Of a stretch of 64,000 bases of DNA, positions 1 through 9,218 are shown one piece after another. The position numbers were made by a program, and so were the translations under genes. Under the pieces are notes generated by a model. That model was not told where the DNA came from, searched no databases, and saw only the letters and a program-made list of their open reading frames with translations. The number at the start of each line of letters is the position of its first letter. The stretch's first letter is position 1. This stretch comes from CAZUDO01 sp964618895 (GTDB taxonomy: Bacteria; Desulfobacterota; Binatia; DP-6): NCBI GenBank assembly GCA_964618895.1, contig CAZUDO010000092.1, positions 34,165 to 98,164 on the forward strand, written 5' to 3'.

Positions 1-479
1 GGAGCGGCCTCGATGCCGTCCCGGCGGTACTTCGCATCAGCCCCCGGACGCGGGTGCTCGTGCTCACGGCGTGCGACGAGAAGGAAGAGCACGTCCGCGC
101 CTTCAAGCTCGGCGCCAAGGGAGTCGTCCTCAAGGACTCGGCCCGCCAGACACTCATGCAGGCGCTCGAAAGCGTCAGCCAGGGACACGTCTGGGTTGAC
201 CCGCGCATGGCCGGCACCCTGGTCGAAGAGATCTCCCATCTCGGGCCGGGCGGCAGCCAGACGAGTACGCGCGACGAAAACGGTCTGACGGAGCGCGAGC
301 TCGAGATCGTTCGCTTGGTCGCGTCGGGATACAAGAACAAAGAGGTCGGCATCACGCTCACGATCAGCGAGCGTACCGTCAAGACGCACCTGACCAACGT
401 CTTCCAGAAGCTCGGCGTCCGCGACCGCGTAGGGCTGGTCATGTACGCGCTTCGCCACGGCCTCACCCGCGCGGCGTGA
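1..479 (+). CDS. NarL/FixJ-type response regulator, 5' end missing
   Basis: Two-component transcription regulator cut by the window edge; the reading frame is already open at base 3, so the first in-frame GTG at 54 is not a real start. What remains is the second half of a receiver domain (LVLTACDEKEEHVRAF, then GAKGVVLKDS with the conserved Lys) and a complete C-terminal LuxR-type helix-turn-helix (LTERELEIVRLVASG ... SERTVKTHLTNVFQKL). The phospho-acceptor Asp lies outside the window. Family knowledge says a partner histidine kinase phosphorylates it, which releases the HTH to bind DNA. The gene converges on comEC and the two 3' ends overlap by 17 bases. The target genes cannot be told. Confidence 0.93.
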   Translation, partial: SGLDAVPAVLRISPRTRVLVLTACDEKEEHVRAFKLGAKGVVLKDSARQTLMQALESVSQGHVWVDPRMAGTLVEEISHLGPGGSQTSTRDENGLTERELEIVRLVASGYKNKEVGITLTISERTVKTHLTNVFQKLGVRDRVGLVMYALRHGLTRAA

Positions 480-2925
480 CACTGACGAGCACAGGGGCCT
501 CCCGACCCAGGTCGAACTCCGGACAAGTGCAGGTGGGGCGGTAGGTCGCCACGCGCACGCGACGTCCGTCCGTGCGCACGGTCACCGCTCCGCAGTCGTC
601 CGTGCGCAGGACGCATCCCCCGGCCGCGCGATAGCGCGCTTCGACTTCCGGCGCCGGGAGTCCGTAGCGATTGTCCGCGCCGACCGAGACGACCGCGATG
701 CGCGGCGACACGCGGGCCACGAACGATGGCGTACTCGATGTGCGGCTCCCGTGGTGCGGCACCTTGAGCACCGTGGCCGATGCCAGCTCGTCTCCGATCA
801 CCAAGCGACGTTCCGTCGGCGCCTCGATGTCCCCGGTGAGCAGTACACGGACCCGGCCGAACGTGACCTGCAGGGTCACGGAGGTGTCATTCACGGACTC
901 CGGGAGCACAGTGGGGTCCGGGTTGAGCACGGCCAAATCGGCACCGAACCCGGGCACGAGCGCGCCCACGCCCAGCACGCGGGACCGGATGACCTTCTCC
1001 TGCATCACCGCCGACAGTCGTCGCCAGGCATCGCCCGTTCCGTCCGTTCCTGGCCACCACAGCTCACGGGGGGCGAAGCGCTCGAGCAGGTACGGAACGC
1101 CGCCGAAGTGATCTGGATGGGCGTGGGTCACCACCACCGCATCGAGCCCGAGGATCTTGCGTGACCAGAGGAACGGGCCCACCACGGCGGCCCCCGTATC
1201 GAGATCGCCACCGGCCATCCCGCCGGCGTCGACCGTCATCACCCTCCCATTCGGAAACTCGAGCACGGCGGCATCGCCCTGCCCCACATCGAGAAAGGTC
1301 ACGCGCAGCTCACCACTGCGCCAGCGGTACCGTGCCCACCAGCCCGCGTCCATGAGCAGCCCAACCAGCGCCGCCACCAGGACGATCCGCCCCTGCGGCC
1401 GCGGCAGAAGGAGAACGCCCGCGATCGTGGCGTAGACGAGGACCAGTTCCACGATGCTCGGAATGGGCGTGTCAACCGCCGCCCACGGTAGGGCCCCCAG
1501 CGTCTGCACCACGGCGATCGCCGGTCGGAGGAGCACCCCCGCCGCCTGAAGGAGCCCCCACGCCACGGCGGGCGCGATCGGCTCCACCAAGGCACCCGTG
1601 AGGCCAAGCCCCACCACGACGCTGCCGAACAGGGGTACGACGACCGGGTTCGCGACCACGGCCACCAGCGACACCTGATGAAAATGGAAGGCCGTCAGCG
1701 GCGCCGTTCCGAGGAGGGCCCACACCGACACCATACTGGCTTCGCGCAGCCAGCGCGCGACCCGGCCCAGCCCCCGTGCCGGTCCACGCCCGGCACCTCC
1801 GCTCCAACGGACGCCAACGATGATAGCGAGCACGGAGGCGAACGACAGCTGGAACGCGATCTCGATCGGGGCGCCCGGCCACATGAGCGCAATCGCCAAC
1901 GCCGCGGCAGCAAGCGTCCGCAGCACCTCGACGGGTCGCCCGAGCAGGACCCCGCCCACCGCCACCGCAACCATCACGACCGAGCGAACCGTCGCGAGCT
2001 GCCATCCCGCCAAGGCCGCGTATAGCAACACGGGCCCGAGGCTCACCACGGCGGCCACCTTTCGCACGTCGACCGCCAGCAGGATGCACTCACTACGTGC
2101 CAGCAACCAGCGCACGGCCCCGAACACCGTTACCGCCACCAAGCCCACGTGGAGACCCGAGATCGACAGCACGTGCACGACGCCGGAGCGCGCGAAGCGC
2201 TCCCGCAGGGTGTCGTCGATACCCCCTGCGTCTCCGACGACGAGGGCCTGCAGCACCGGACCATGAGGCGAGGGGACACGGGCGATGATCTCCGTCACCC
2301 GTGCCCGCCAGCGCTCGACCCGCAGCCGCATCGAGGTGCGACGCTCCGGCCGCGCCTGCACCGTCGCATCGTCCCAGACGAACGCGGTCACATGAACTCC
2401 CTGCCGCGCCAGACGGCCGACGAGGTCGTAGCTGCCGGGATTGGCGAAGTTGCGCGGCTGGCGGAGCGTCGTCTCCGCCCGGAAGCGATCGCCATACCGC
2501 CACGGCCGGCTGGCCCGACGCACGGTGACCCGCACCAATCCACACGCGCGCCGGCCGCCCGCGCGCTCACTTTCGACCAGGAGCCGCGTCCGACCTCCGT
2601 GCCGCTCCGGCGGGGCGACGACTCGGGCCTGCAGCACCGCGCGCTGGGGCAGCTTGAGGTGGGCCACGTGACACGGCGGCAACGCAGGCGCCGCGACCGC
2701 CTGCATCTGGAGCACCCCCAGGGCGAACGCCCCGGCACCGATCCCGGCCCCGACCAGCCCACGCCCGTGCCTCCCGGACGCGATCCATCCGCCGAAGGCG
2801 CCGATCGTCCCCGCCACGCCGAGCACGCCCGCCCACCAGCTGGTCTCGCCGGTGAGCGCGCCACCCGCCCACTGGCCCACCAGCACGCCCATGGTCATCA
2901 GGCCAAGCTTCGCCCCTCCGCTCAC
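463..2925 (-). CDS. comEC: ComEC/Rec2-family DNA uptake channel
   Basis: Inner-membrane channel that carries single-stranded DNA into the cytoplasm during natural transformation. The 820-residue protein has the family order: N-terminal membrane segments with a small soluble DUF4131-like domain, a multi-spanning Competence domain (VVHVLSISGLHVGLVAV), and a C-terminal metallo-beta-lactamase-like domain with VTHAHPDHFGG near residue 600, LLTGDIEAPTE and a KVPHHGS motif, as expected of an intact hydrolase-type domain. I chose the GTG at 2925 because GGGAGG lies 6-7 bases upstream; ATGs at 2961 and 2898 lack a ribosome site. It follows uvrC by about 60 bases on the same strand and is probably co-transcribed. 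Confidence 0.93.
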   Translation of the reverse strand: MSGGAKLGLMTMGVLVGQWAGGALTGETSWWAGVLGVAGTIGAFGGWIASGRHGRGLVGAGIGAGAFALGVLQMQAVAAPALPPCHVAHLKLPQRAVLQARVVAPPERHGGRTRLLVESERAGGRRACGLVRVTVRRASRPWRYGDRFRAETTLRQPRNFANPGSYDLVGRLARQGVHVTAFVWDDATVQARPERRTSMRLRVERWRARVTEIIARVPSPHGPVLQALVVGDAGGIDDTLRERFARSGVVHVLSISGLHVGLVAVTVFGAVRWLLARSECILLAVDVRKVAAVVSLGPVLLYAALAGWQLATVRSVVMVAVAVGGVLLGRPVEVLRTLAAAALAIALMWPGAPIEIAFQLSFASVLAIIVGVRWSGGAGRGPARGLGRVARWLREASMVSVWALLGTAPLTAFHFHQVSLVAVVANPVVVPLFGSVVVGLGLTGALVEPIAPAVAWGLLQAAGVLLRPAIAVVQTLGALPWAAVDTPIPSIVELVLVYATIAGVLLLPRPQGRIVLVAALVGLLMDAGWWARYRWRSGELRVTFLDVGQGDAAVLEFPNGRVMTVDAGGMAGGDLDTGAAVVGPFLWSRKILGLDAVVVTHAHPDHFGGVPYLLERFAPRELWWPGTDGTGDAWRRLSAVMQEKVIRSRVLGVGALVPGFGADLAVLNPDPTVLPESVNDTSVTLQVTFGRVRVLLTGDIEAPTERRLVIGDELASATVLKVPHHGSRTSSTPSFVARVSPRIAVVSVGADNRYGLPAPEVEARYRAAGGCVLRTDDCGAVTVRTDGRRVRVATYRPTCTCPEFDLGREAPVLVSVTPRG

Positions 2926-2986
2926 GGTGGTCCTCCCACGGGGCGGGGTGGCCCACGGCATGTGCACGCGCCGCAGCCGCGACGCG

Positions 2987-4876
2987 TCACGCCATGCGCG
3001 TCTCACGATCCAGCTGCTCCTTGATGCGCGTGGCCAGGGACTGTGTGATTCCGGGCACGCCGACGAGGTCCTCGATCGTCGCCTCGCCCACGCGCTTGAG
3101 GCTCCCGAAGCGGCGCAGCAGCGCCCGACGCCGACGCGGGCCGACACCGGCAACGGCATCCAACGGCGACGCCAGGCGGGCCCGCGCGCGCAGCTTCTGG
3201 TGGTACGTGTTGGCAAACCGGTGCGCCTCGTCCCGGATGCGCTGCAGCAGGAACAGGGCCGAGGAGTTCGACCGCAACACCACCGGGTTCTTGCGCCCCG
3301 GGATGAACACGCGCTCCGGACGCCGACGGATTTCGCTGGCCCGGGCATCGCGCTCGACGCGCTCCTTGGCGAGCGCCACCACCTCGAGCTCGAGGCCAAC
3401 GTCCGCCAACGCTGCCCGCGCCGCACCGAGCTGCCCGAGTCCGCCATCGATGACGAGCAGGTCCGGCACCCCATGCTGGGCGGGATCACGAAAGCGCCGC
3501 CGGACGACCTCTGCGACGGCGGCGAAATCGTCCGTACCGACGACGCTCCGCAGCTGATAGTGCCGGTATCCTGTCTTGTCGGCCACCCCATCCTCGAACG
3601 CCACCAGGGCGCCGACCGAGGCGGTCCCGTGGATGGTCGCGATGTCGACGCATTCGATCCGCTTGGGAACGGCACGCAGGTTGAGGCGCCGCTGAAGATC
3701 GGCGCTCATGCGTGCCGCCTGCTGCCCGGCATCGCGCCGCGCGGCGAAGCTCTGCTGGGCGTTCTCGCGGGCCATGGCGAGCAACCGCACCCTGTCCCCG
3801 CGCTGCGGTACTGCGATGGTCACCCGCCGCCCCCGCCGTTCCCCGAGATAGTCGGCCCGCACGGCGGCGTCCGAAATCGGAGTCGGCAGCAGGATATCGT
3901 CGGGCACGTCATGGGTGGTGGCGTGGTAGAACTGCGTCAGCACGGCCTCCAGCACCTCGGCATCCGGGAACTCGAGGTCGTCGAATCCGTAGCTCCGACT
4001 GCCGACCAACGCGCCCCCGCGGACGAACAGCACCTGCACCGCGATGCTGCCGCCCTCTCGGTAGAGGCCGAAGACGTCCTGGTTGCCCCCCCAGTGCTCG
4101 ACCGCCTGCTGGCGCTCCTGCGTCTTCTCGATCGCCTGCACCTGATCCCGGAGACGCGCGGCCTCCTCGAAGCGCTCCGCCTCGGCGGCGCGCGCCATCT
4201 GCTGGCGCAGGGTCTGCACGACTTCGCCGTTGCGTCCCTCCAGGAGGAGCATCACCTGGCGCAGGTGCTCGCCGTACGCCGCGCGATCGACGGGTAGGAC
4301 GCAGGGGCCGAGACAGCGCTTGATGTCGTACTCGATGCACGGCCGGCTCCGGTTGCGGAATACGGTGTCACTGCAGGTCCGGAGCGGGAACACCTTGCGG
4401 ATGGTGTCGAGCGTGTCACGGACCGCCGACGCACTGGCGAAGGGACCGAAGTAGCGATGGCCGTCCTTGACGATACGCCGCGTGACCAGCACCCGCGGCC
4501 AGGGGTCGCGAAGCGTCACTTTGACGCTGACGTAGCTCTTGTCGTCCTTCAGACGGATGTTGTAGCGGGGGCGGTACTGCTTAATGAGGTTGTTCTCGAG
4601 GATCAGCGCCTCCTTGTCGTTGGCGGTGACCAACGTCTCGAAGTTGGCCAGGCGCTCGAGCAGAAAGCGTATCTGACTGCGTTCGTCTCCACCGCGCAGG
4701 TAGGTTCGCACCCGAGCCCGGAGATTGGCGGCCTTGCCGACATAGATCACCTTTCCGTGGCGGTCCTTCAGCAGGTACACCCCCGGGCGCTGTGGCACCG
4801 CGGCCAGCCGATCCTCCAGGGAGCGCGCGGCGTCTTCGCGCGCGCGCAAGTTCACGATCCCTCGGTCGTCGCTCAT
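2987..4876 (-). CDS. uvrC: UvrABC system protein C
   Basis: Excision nuclease subunit that makes the dual incisions around a lesion bound by UvrB. The 629-residue length is normal for the family. Visible parts in order: GIY-YIG nuclease (GVYLLKDRHGKVIYVGKA near residue 30), a Cys cluster (CIEYDIKRCLGPC), a UVR domain (AERFEEAARLRDQVQAIEK) that contacts UvrB, an RNase H-like second nuclease (VIDGGLGQLGAA), and C-terminal helix-hairpin-helix repeats (VAGVGPRRRRALLRRFG). The ATG at 4876 gives MSDDRG..., a typical length; an upstream in-frame ATG at 4927 would add 17 unconserved residues. It lies directly downstream of uvrB and upstream of comEC, so it probably forms a DNA repair and uptake operon. 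Confidence 0.96.
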   Translation of the reverse strand: MSDDRGIVNLRAREDAARSLEDRLAAVPQRPGVYLLKDRHGKVIYVGKAANLRARVRTYLRGGDERSQIRFLLERLANFETLVTANDKEALILENNLIKQYRPRYNIRLKDDKSYVSVKVTLRDPWPRVLVTRRIVKDGHRYFGPFASASAVRDTLDTIRKVFPLRTCSDTVFRNRSRPCIEYDIKRCLGPCVLPVDRAAYGEHLRQVMLLLEGRNGEVVQTLRQQMARAAEAERFEEAARLRDQVQAIEKTQERQQAVEHWGGNQDVFGLYREGGSIAVQVLFVRGGALVGSRSYGFDDLEFPDAEVLEAVLTQFYHATTHDVPDDILLPTPISDAAVRADYLGERRGRRVTIAVPQRGDRVRLLAMARENAQQSFAARRDAGQQAARMSADLQRRLNLRAVPKRIECVDIATIHGTASVGALVAFEDGVADKTGYRHYQLRSVVGTDDFAAVAEVVRRRFRDPAQHGVPDLLVIDGGLGQLGAARAALADVGLELEVVALAKERVERDARASEIRRRPERVFIPGRKNPVVLRSNSSALFLLQRIRDEAHRFANTYHQKLRARARLASPLDAVAGVGPRRRRALLRRFGSLKRVGEATIEDLVGVPGITQSLATRIKEQLDRETRMA

Positions 4877-4953
4877 CGTCTCGGGGCACTCGTCGCGAAC
4901 TCGAGGGGCGGGTTCGCGACCGTGCATGGCATCACCGGCTGAGTCAAGGGTAC

Positions 4954-6966
4954 CTATCCCGCCGTGATCCCCAGCTGTCGCGCCTCGAGCGTCTTGACCT
5001 GGTCCCGGAGCTCCGCGGCGCGCTCGAACTCGAGCTGTTTCGCAGCGTCGCGCATGTCCTTGCGGAGCGCCCCGATGCGGGCGGCCAGCTCCGCCGGCGT
5101 GAGCGCCTCCTCCCCGTCGGCCGTCTCCGCCACGGGCACCGTGAGGTAGTCCGCCTCGCACACCGCGGTCATCGGCTCGCCGATGGCCTTCTCGATCGTC
5201 TGCGGCGTGATGCCGTGCACCCGATTGTATTCTTCCTGGATCGCACGCCGCCGATTGGTCTCGCCGATCGCCTTGCGCATGGACTCCGTCACCACATCCG
5301 CATACATGAGCACGGTGCCGTTCACGTTCCGCGCCGCACGCCCAACGGTCTGCACGAGCGAGCGTTCCGACCGCAGAAAGCCTTCCTTGTCCGCGTCCAG
5401 GATCGCGACCAGCGACACCTCCGGCAGGTCGAGTCCCTCCCGGAGCAGGTTGATGCCTACGAGCACGTCGAACTCGCCCTTGCGGAGATCCCGGATGATG
5501 TCGACCCGCTCGAGGGTCTCGACGTCCGAATGGATGTACCGCACCTTGATCCCCACATCCTGGAGGTAGTCGGTCAGGTCCTCCGCCATCTTCTTCGTGA
5601 GCGTGGTCACGAGCACCCGTTCGGTCACGGCGATACGACGCCGGATCTCCTCGAGCAGGTCGTCCACCTGATGCCGCGCGGGACGCACGATGATCTCGGG
5701 GTCCGTCAATCCGGTCGGCCGGATGATCTGCTCGACGATGCCGCCGCCGGCCTGCTCGCGTTCCCAGTCGCCGGGCGTCGCGGAGACGTAGATCACCTGC
5801 CGGATGTGGTTGCTGAACTCCGCGAAGTTGAGCGGCCGGTTGTCGAGCGCCGACGGCAAGCGAAAGCCGAACTCCACCAGGGTCTCCTTCCGGGACCGGT
5901 CGCCGCGATACATGCCGCCGATCTGCGGCACGGTCACGTGGCTCTCGTCGATCACCAGCAGGTAGTTTTCCGGGAAATAGTCCAGTAACGTGTAGGGGGG
6001 CTGGCCCGGTTCGCGGCCGTCGAGGTGGCGGGAGTAGTTCTCGATCCCCGGGCAGAAGCCCATCTCGCCCAGCAGTTCCAGGTCGTAGCGCGTGCGCTGC
6101 TCGAGGCGCTGGGCCTCCAGCAGCTTGTGCTCGCGGTTGAGCTGCGCCAGTCGCGTGGTCAGCTCTGCCCGGATGCCCTCGATCGCACGCTTGAGCGTCT
6201 CCTCGCCCGCCACGTAATGGCTGGCGGGGTAGATCGCCACCTGTTCGAGCTTGCGTAACACCTTCCCGCGCAGGGGGTCGATCTCGGCGATGCTCTCGAC
6301 CGTGTCGCCAAAGAGCTCGACGCGAATCGCCTTGCCCTCCTCGTAGGCCGGGAACACCTCCACCACGTCGCCGCGCACCCGGAATGTCCCGCGATGAAAG
6401 TCGTAGTCGTTGCGCTGGTACTGCATGTCGACCAGCTTGCGGAGCATGACATCGCGCTCGATCGTGCCGTTGCGGTCGATGAACACCAGCATGTCGAAGT
6501 AGCGCGCCGGCGACCCAAGCCCGTAGATGCAGGACACACTCGCGACCACGATGACGTCGTTGCGCTCGAGAAGTGCCTTGGTGGTGGCGTGGCGCATCTT
6601 GTCGATCTCGTCGTTGATCGAAGCGTCCTTCTCGATGTACGTGTCCGTCGATGGGACGTAGGCCTCGGGTTGGTAATAGTCGTAGTAGCTCACGAAGTAG
6701 CGCACCGCGTTGTCGGGGAACAGCGTGCGGAACTCGCCGAAGAGCTGCGCCGCCAGCGTTTTGTTCGGCGCGATCACGAGCGTCGGACGATTGAGCGTCG
6801 CCATGACGTGCGCCATCGTGAACGTCTTCCCGCTCCCGGTGACGCCGAGCAGCACTTGCTGCCGTGCGCCGGCGCGGAGCCCCGCCGTCAGCGCCGCAAT
6901 GGCCTGTGGCTGGTCTCCCGCAGGCGCGAAGTCGGCGCGCAGGCGGAACGTGCCCTCCCGACGCAT
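4954..6966 (-). CDS. uvrB: UvrABC system protein B
   Basis: Helicase-like damage-verification subunit of nucleotide excision repair, loaded by UvrA and acting with UvrC. The 670 residues include Walker A (GVTGSGKTFTMAHV, about residue 40), the beta-hairpin region (YYDYYQPEAYVPSTDTYIEK), VSCIYGLGSP, the DEAH-like box (LLVIDESHVTVPQ), helicase motifs V and VI (GINLLREGLDLPEV, QTVGRAARN), and a C-terminal UVR motif (KQLEFERAAELRDQVKTLEA). The ATG at 6966 gives the standard MRREGTFRL start. It is divergent from the cupredoxin gene and is followed 77 bases later by uvrC. Nothing is unusual in it. Confidence 0.97.
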   Translation of the reverse strand: MRREGTFRLRADFAPAGDQPQAIAALTAGLRAGARQQVLLGVTGSGKTFTMAHVMATLNRPTLVIAPNKTLAAQLFGEFRTLFPDNAVRYFVSYYDYYQPEAYVPSTDTYIEKDASINDEIDKMRHATTKALLERNDVIVVASVSCIYGLGSPARYFDMLVFIDRNGTIERDVMLRKLVDMQYQRNDYDFHRGTFRVRGDVVEVFPAYEEGKAIRVELFGDTVESIAEIDPLRGKVLRKLEQVAIYPASHYVAGEETLKRAIEGIRAELTTRLAQLNREHKLLEAQRLEQRTRYDLELLGEMGFCPGIENYSRHLDGREPGQPPYTLLDYFPENYLLVIDESHVTVPQIGGMYRGDRSRKETLVEFGFRLPSALDNRPLNFAEFSNHIRQVIYVSATPGDWEREQAGGGIVEQIIRPTGLTDPEIIVRPARHQVDDLLEEIRRRIAVTERVLVTTLTKKMAEDLTDYLQDVGIKVRYIHSDVETLERVDIIRDLRKGEFDVLVGINLLREGLDLPEVSLVAILDADKEGFLRSERSLVQTVGRAARNVNGTVLMYADVVTESMRKAIGETNRRRAIQEEYNRVHGITPQTIEKAIGEPMTAVCEADYLTVPVAETADGEEALTPAELAARIGALRKDMRDAAKQLEFERAAELRDQVKTLEARQLGITAG

Positions 6967-7071
6967 GCGTGCGATGATAGCAGCACGGGGCTCGCGCTCA
7001 ACGGCCGCGTTGCGCTGCGCGGACGGGTGTGGTTAGGGACACGGGCACAAGGCATCACGGAGGATCCTGGC

Positions 7072-7434
7072 ATGCGCATGATCGCCGCTCTCGGCGCCAT
7101 CCTGGGCGTCGCACTTTTCGCTGGCGCCACCGCCGCCGAGGGACCCGCCCTCAGCATGACGATCGTCAACGTCGAGTACGAAGGCTCCAAGCTCTGGTTG
7201 CCCGGAACCATCACCGTGAAGAAGGGCACCAAAGTCACGCTCAAGCTGATCAACAACGTCCCCTCGGAGCCGAGCCAGCACGGCTTCGCCATTCCGGACT
7301 ACGGCATCGCCGAGATCGTGAATCGCGGCGAGCCCAAGACCGTGGCCTTCGTCTCCGACAAGGCCGGCATCTTCCCGATCATCTGCCAGCTGCACCCGGC
7401 CCATGTCGGAGGCCAGCTGGTGGTGCTCGAGTAG
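7072..7434 (+). CDS. Small secreted cupredoxin-domain protein
   Basis: Exported 120-residue protein with a signal peptide (MRMIAALGAILGVALFAGATAAEG) and one cupredoxin-like fold. Likely copper ligands are the His in SQHGF and the C-terminal loop ICQLHPAHVGG, a C-x2-H-x2-H arrangement that resembles the C-terminal type-I copper loop of plastocyanin, azurin and the CoxB-like group. The role is probably periplasmic electron transfer or copper binding; the partner is unknown. The ATG at 7072 follows a strong GGAGGA ribosome site at 7059-7064. It stands alone, divergent from uvrB and convergent with the DUF3106-like gene. The exact class, blue copper or copper chaperone, cannot be fixed from sequence alone. 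Confidence 0.8.
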   Translation: MRMIAALGAILGVALFAGATAAEGPALSMTIVNVEYEGSKLWLPGTITVKKGTKVTLKLINNVPSEPSQHGFAIPDYGIAEIVNRGEPKTVAFVSDKAGIFPIICQLHPAHVGGQLVVLE

Positions 7435-7442
7435 GCGCCCCG

Positions 7443-7766
7443 TCAGCGCCGGTCGGTCTTCCAGCGCCGGTACTTTTCGGTGAACTCGCGGCGCTGCTCG
7501 GGGTCGAGGCCGCGATACGCATCGTAGTTGTTGCGCAGCCGCTGCTGCTGATCCGGCGGAAACGCCTGGAACTGCTGGTAGCGGCGCTCGATCATCCGCT
7601 GTCGCCCTTCGGGCAGCGCCTGGTAGCGTTGATAGTTCTCCCAGGCACGGTGCTGCTCCTCTGGACTGAGCTGCTGCCAGGGCCGCGCAGCGTCTTGCTG
7701 CGCGGCCGCACCTCCGCTCAGTGCGCCGATCACACCCGCGACCAGCACGAGGCGCCCCCACATCAT
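7443..7766 (-). CDS. DUF3106-like secreted protein
   Basis: 107-residue exported protein: signal peptide (LVLVAGVIGALSGGAAAQ), then a highly charged helical part with the repeated pattern W-x-x-L-S/P-E-x-x-x-x (WQQLSPEEQHRAWENY, FQAFPPDQQQRLRNNY, YRGLDPEQRREFTEKY) typical of DUF3106. The molecular function is unknown; such proteins often sit with ECF sigma / anti-sigma pairs and may be envelope-stress effectors. Its ATG overlaps the stop of the anti-sigma gene by four bases (ATGA), which indicates translational coupling. The operon order sigma factor, anti-sigma factor, this protein suggests it is a target or periplasmic partner of that system. Confidence 0.75.
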   Translation of the reverse strand: MMWGRLVLVAGVIGALSGGAAAQQDAARPWQQLSPEEQHRAWENYQRYQALPEGRQRMIERRYQQFQAFPPDQQQRLRNNYDAYRGLDPEQRREFTEKYRRWKTDRR

Positions 7767-8350
7767 CCGCTCGACCTCTCCTCGGCATCCCCGCCGGCCC
7801 CGGGAACGTCGTCGCCGACGGTCGTCGTCTCGATGGCCTCGAAATGTTCGAGCTTCTCCATGTGGCGCAGGATGGGCAGGTCCATGAACAGCTCGGGCGC
7901 CGCCGCCAGGGCGGGCGGGGGCTCGGTCAGCAGCTCGGGCACGATCGGCGGGCGGGGCTTCTTGGCCACCTGCGGCTGCGTCCCCTTCCCGACGGCGGGG
8001 GCGATCGGTGCATCTCCCTGATGCGCGAGCACCACGGCCAGCATCGCCGCGGCTGCACACGCCAGCGTGGGAATCGTCCACTGCCGCCACCACGGCGTCC
8101 GTGTGGAGCCATCGGCCTCTTCGGCCGCCACCAGCCGCACCTGCCGCAGCGTCCGCTGCTCCAGACCGGCGGAGACCGGGGCGGTACTCGGGAGCCCGGC
8201 GAGGGCCGCAAGCACCGTCTCGGTTCCCGCCATCTCGTGACGACAGGGGTCGCATCCCGCCAAGTGGCGCTCGAGCCGCCGCCAACGCCAGGGTCGTAGC
8301 TCGCCATCGACGGCCGCGGGCATCAAGGTCTGCGCTCGTCCACAGTGCAT
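7763..8350 (-). CDS. Zinc-finger (zf-HC2) anti-sigma factor
   Basis: Probable membrane-anchored anti-sigma factor of 195 residues. The N-terminal zinc-binding anti-sigma domain carries H-x3-C-x2-C in ERHLAGCDPCRHE plus an early MHCGRAQ. One hydrophobic segment follows (TIPTLACAAAAMLAVVLAH, about residues 90-110), and then a Pro/Ala-rich periplasmic tail. In the family, the N-terminal domain holds the cognate ECF sigma factor inactive until an envelope signal destroys or modifies the protein. It starts 16 bases after the sigma factor stop and is coupled to the DUF3106-like gene. The periplasmic part is not recognised, so the signal is unknown. Confidence 0.85.
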   Translation of the reverse strand: MHCGRAQTLMPAAVDGELRPWRWRRLERHLAGCDPCRHEMAGTETVLAALAGLPSTAPVSAGLEQRTLRQVRLVAAEEADGSTRTPWWRQWTIPTLACAAAAMLAVVLAHQGDAPIAPAVGKGTQPQVAKKPRPPIVPELLTEPPPALAAAPELFMDLPILRHMEKLEHFEAIETTTVGDDVPGAGGDAEERSSG

Positions 8351-8366
8351 CGTGCGCGCTCCTCTT

Positions 8367-8984
8367 CTACTCCAAGAACTCCCGCAGACTTGCCTTGAGC
8401 GTCTGCGTAGCGCGAAAGATCAGTGCCTTGACGGCGCCCTCGCTGCAACCGAGGGCGTTCCCCACGTCGCAATAGGCCAACCCGTCGACACGCGACAGCA
8501 GGAGCGCCGCCCGCTGTTTCGGAGGCAATGCGGCGACGGCGCCTTCCAGCCGACACGCCAGCTCGCGGGCCGCCGCCCCCTCCTCCGGCGTCCACGCCTC
8601 CGGATCGGGGAATGTCGGCCCATCGGGGTGATCCTCGTCGACCAGATCGACCCGCCGCTTGCGTTCGGGGCGCCGGAGCTCGTTCAGGCAGAGATTGGTC
8701 GTGATGGTGAAGATCCAGGTGGTGAGGCGGCTCTGCGGACGGTACCGATGGCGGAACCGGAACACCTGGACGAACACGTCCTGCGTGACCTCCTCCGCCT
8801 GCGCTTCGCTCCCCACCAGGCGCCGTGCGTACTGGAGGACGCGTGGACTCAGCTTGCGGAACAACTCCGGGAACGCCGTCTGGTCGCCCGCCTGGACGCG
8901 GAGCATCAGCTCCACGTCCGGGTCGGCGATCTGGCCGGGCACGGGTGTGCCCTCGACCCCGTCGGTCCGCGGCGGCGCGTCCAT
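8367..8984 (-). CDS. RpoE-like ECF RNA polymerase sigma factor
   Basis: Sigma-70 family, extracytoplasmic-function type, about 205 residues. Region 2 is clear (AEEVTQDVFVQVFRFRHRYR, then TWIFTITTNLCLNELR) and so is region 4 (ALPPKQRAALLLSRVDGLAY with SEGAVKALIFRATQTLK). It directs RNA polymerase to a small stress regulon when its anti-sigma partner, encoded just downstream, releases it. I chose the ATG at 8984, preceded by GGAAGGG six bases upstream, over a longer frame that reaches 9257 and overlaps the divergent kinase gene. The acidic insert after region 2 (VDEDHPDGPTFPDPE) is the usual linker type. Autoregulation is expected but no promoter could be assigned. Confidence 0.92.
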   Translation of the reverse strand: MDAPPRTDGVEGTPVPGQIADPDVELMLRVQAGDQTAFPELFRKLSPRVLQYARRLVGSEAQAEEVTQDVFVQVFRFRHRYRPQSRLTTWIFTITTNLCLNELRRPERKRRVDLVDEDHPDGPTFPDPEAWTPEEGAAARELACRLEGAVAALPPKQRAALLLSRVDGLAYCDVGNALGCSEGAVKALIFRATQTLKASLREFLE

Positions 8985-9218
8985 CGGCATCCCTTCCGGG
9001 CCCGGGGCATCCCGCACCGGCCCCGTGGCCCCGGCGCGTGCACCCCCCTCACCTGCTCCGGCAGCCGCCATGCGCGGCCAGATTCTACGCGACCCCAGGG
9101 CCGGTTCCCAGCTGATCGCACACCTGGTCACGGGGCCTCGAACACTCTCGCCGGGACCCGGTTGCGGGCCGCCACGCGCGGCTTTCCTGGGCTCGGTGAA
9201 GCTGGTAAGCCGCTCGCA

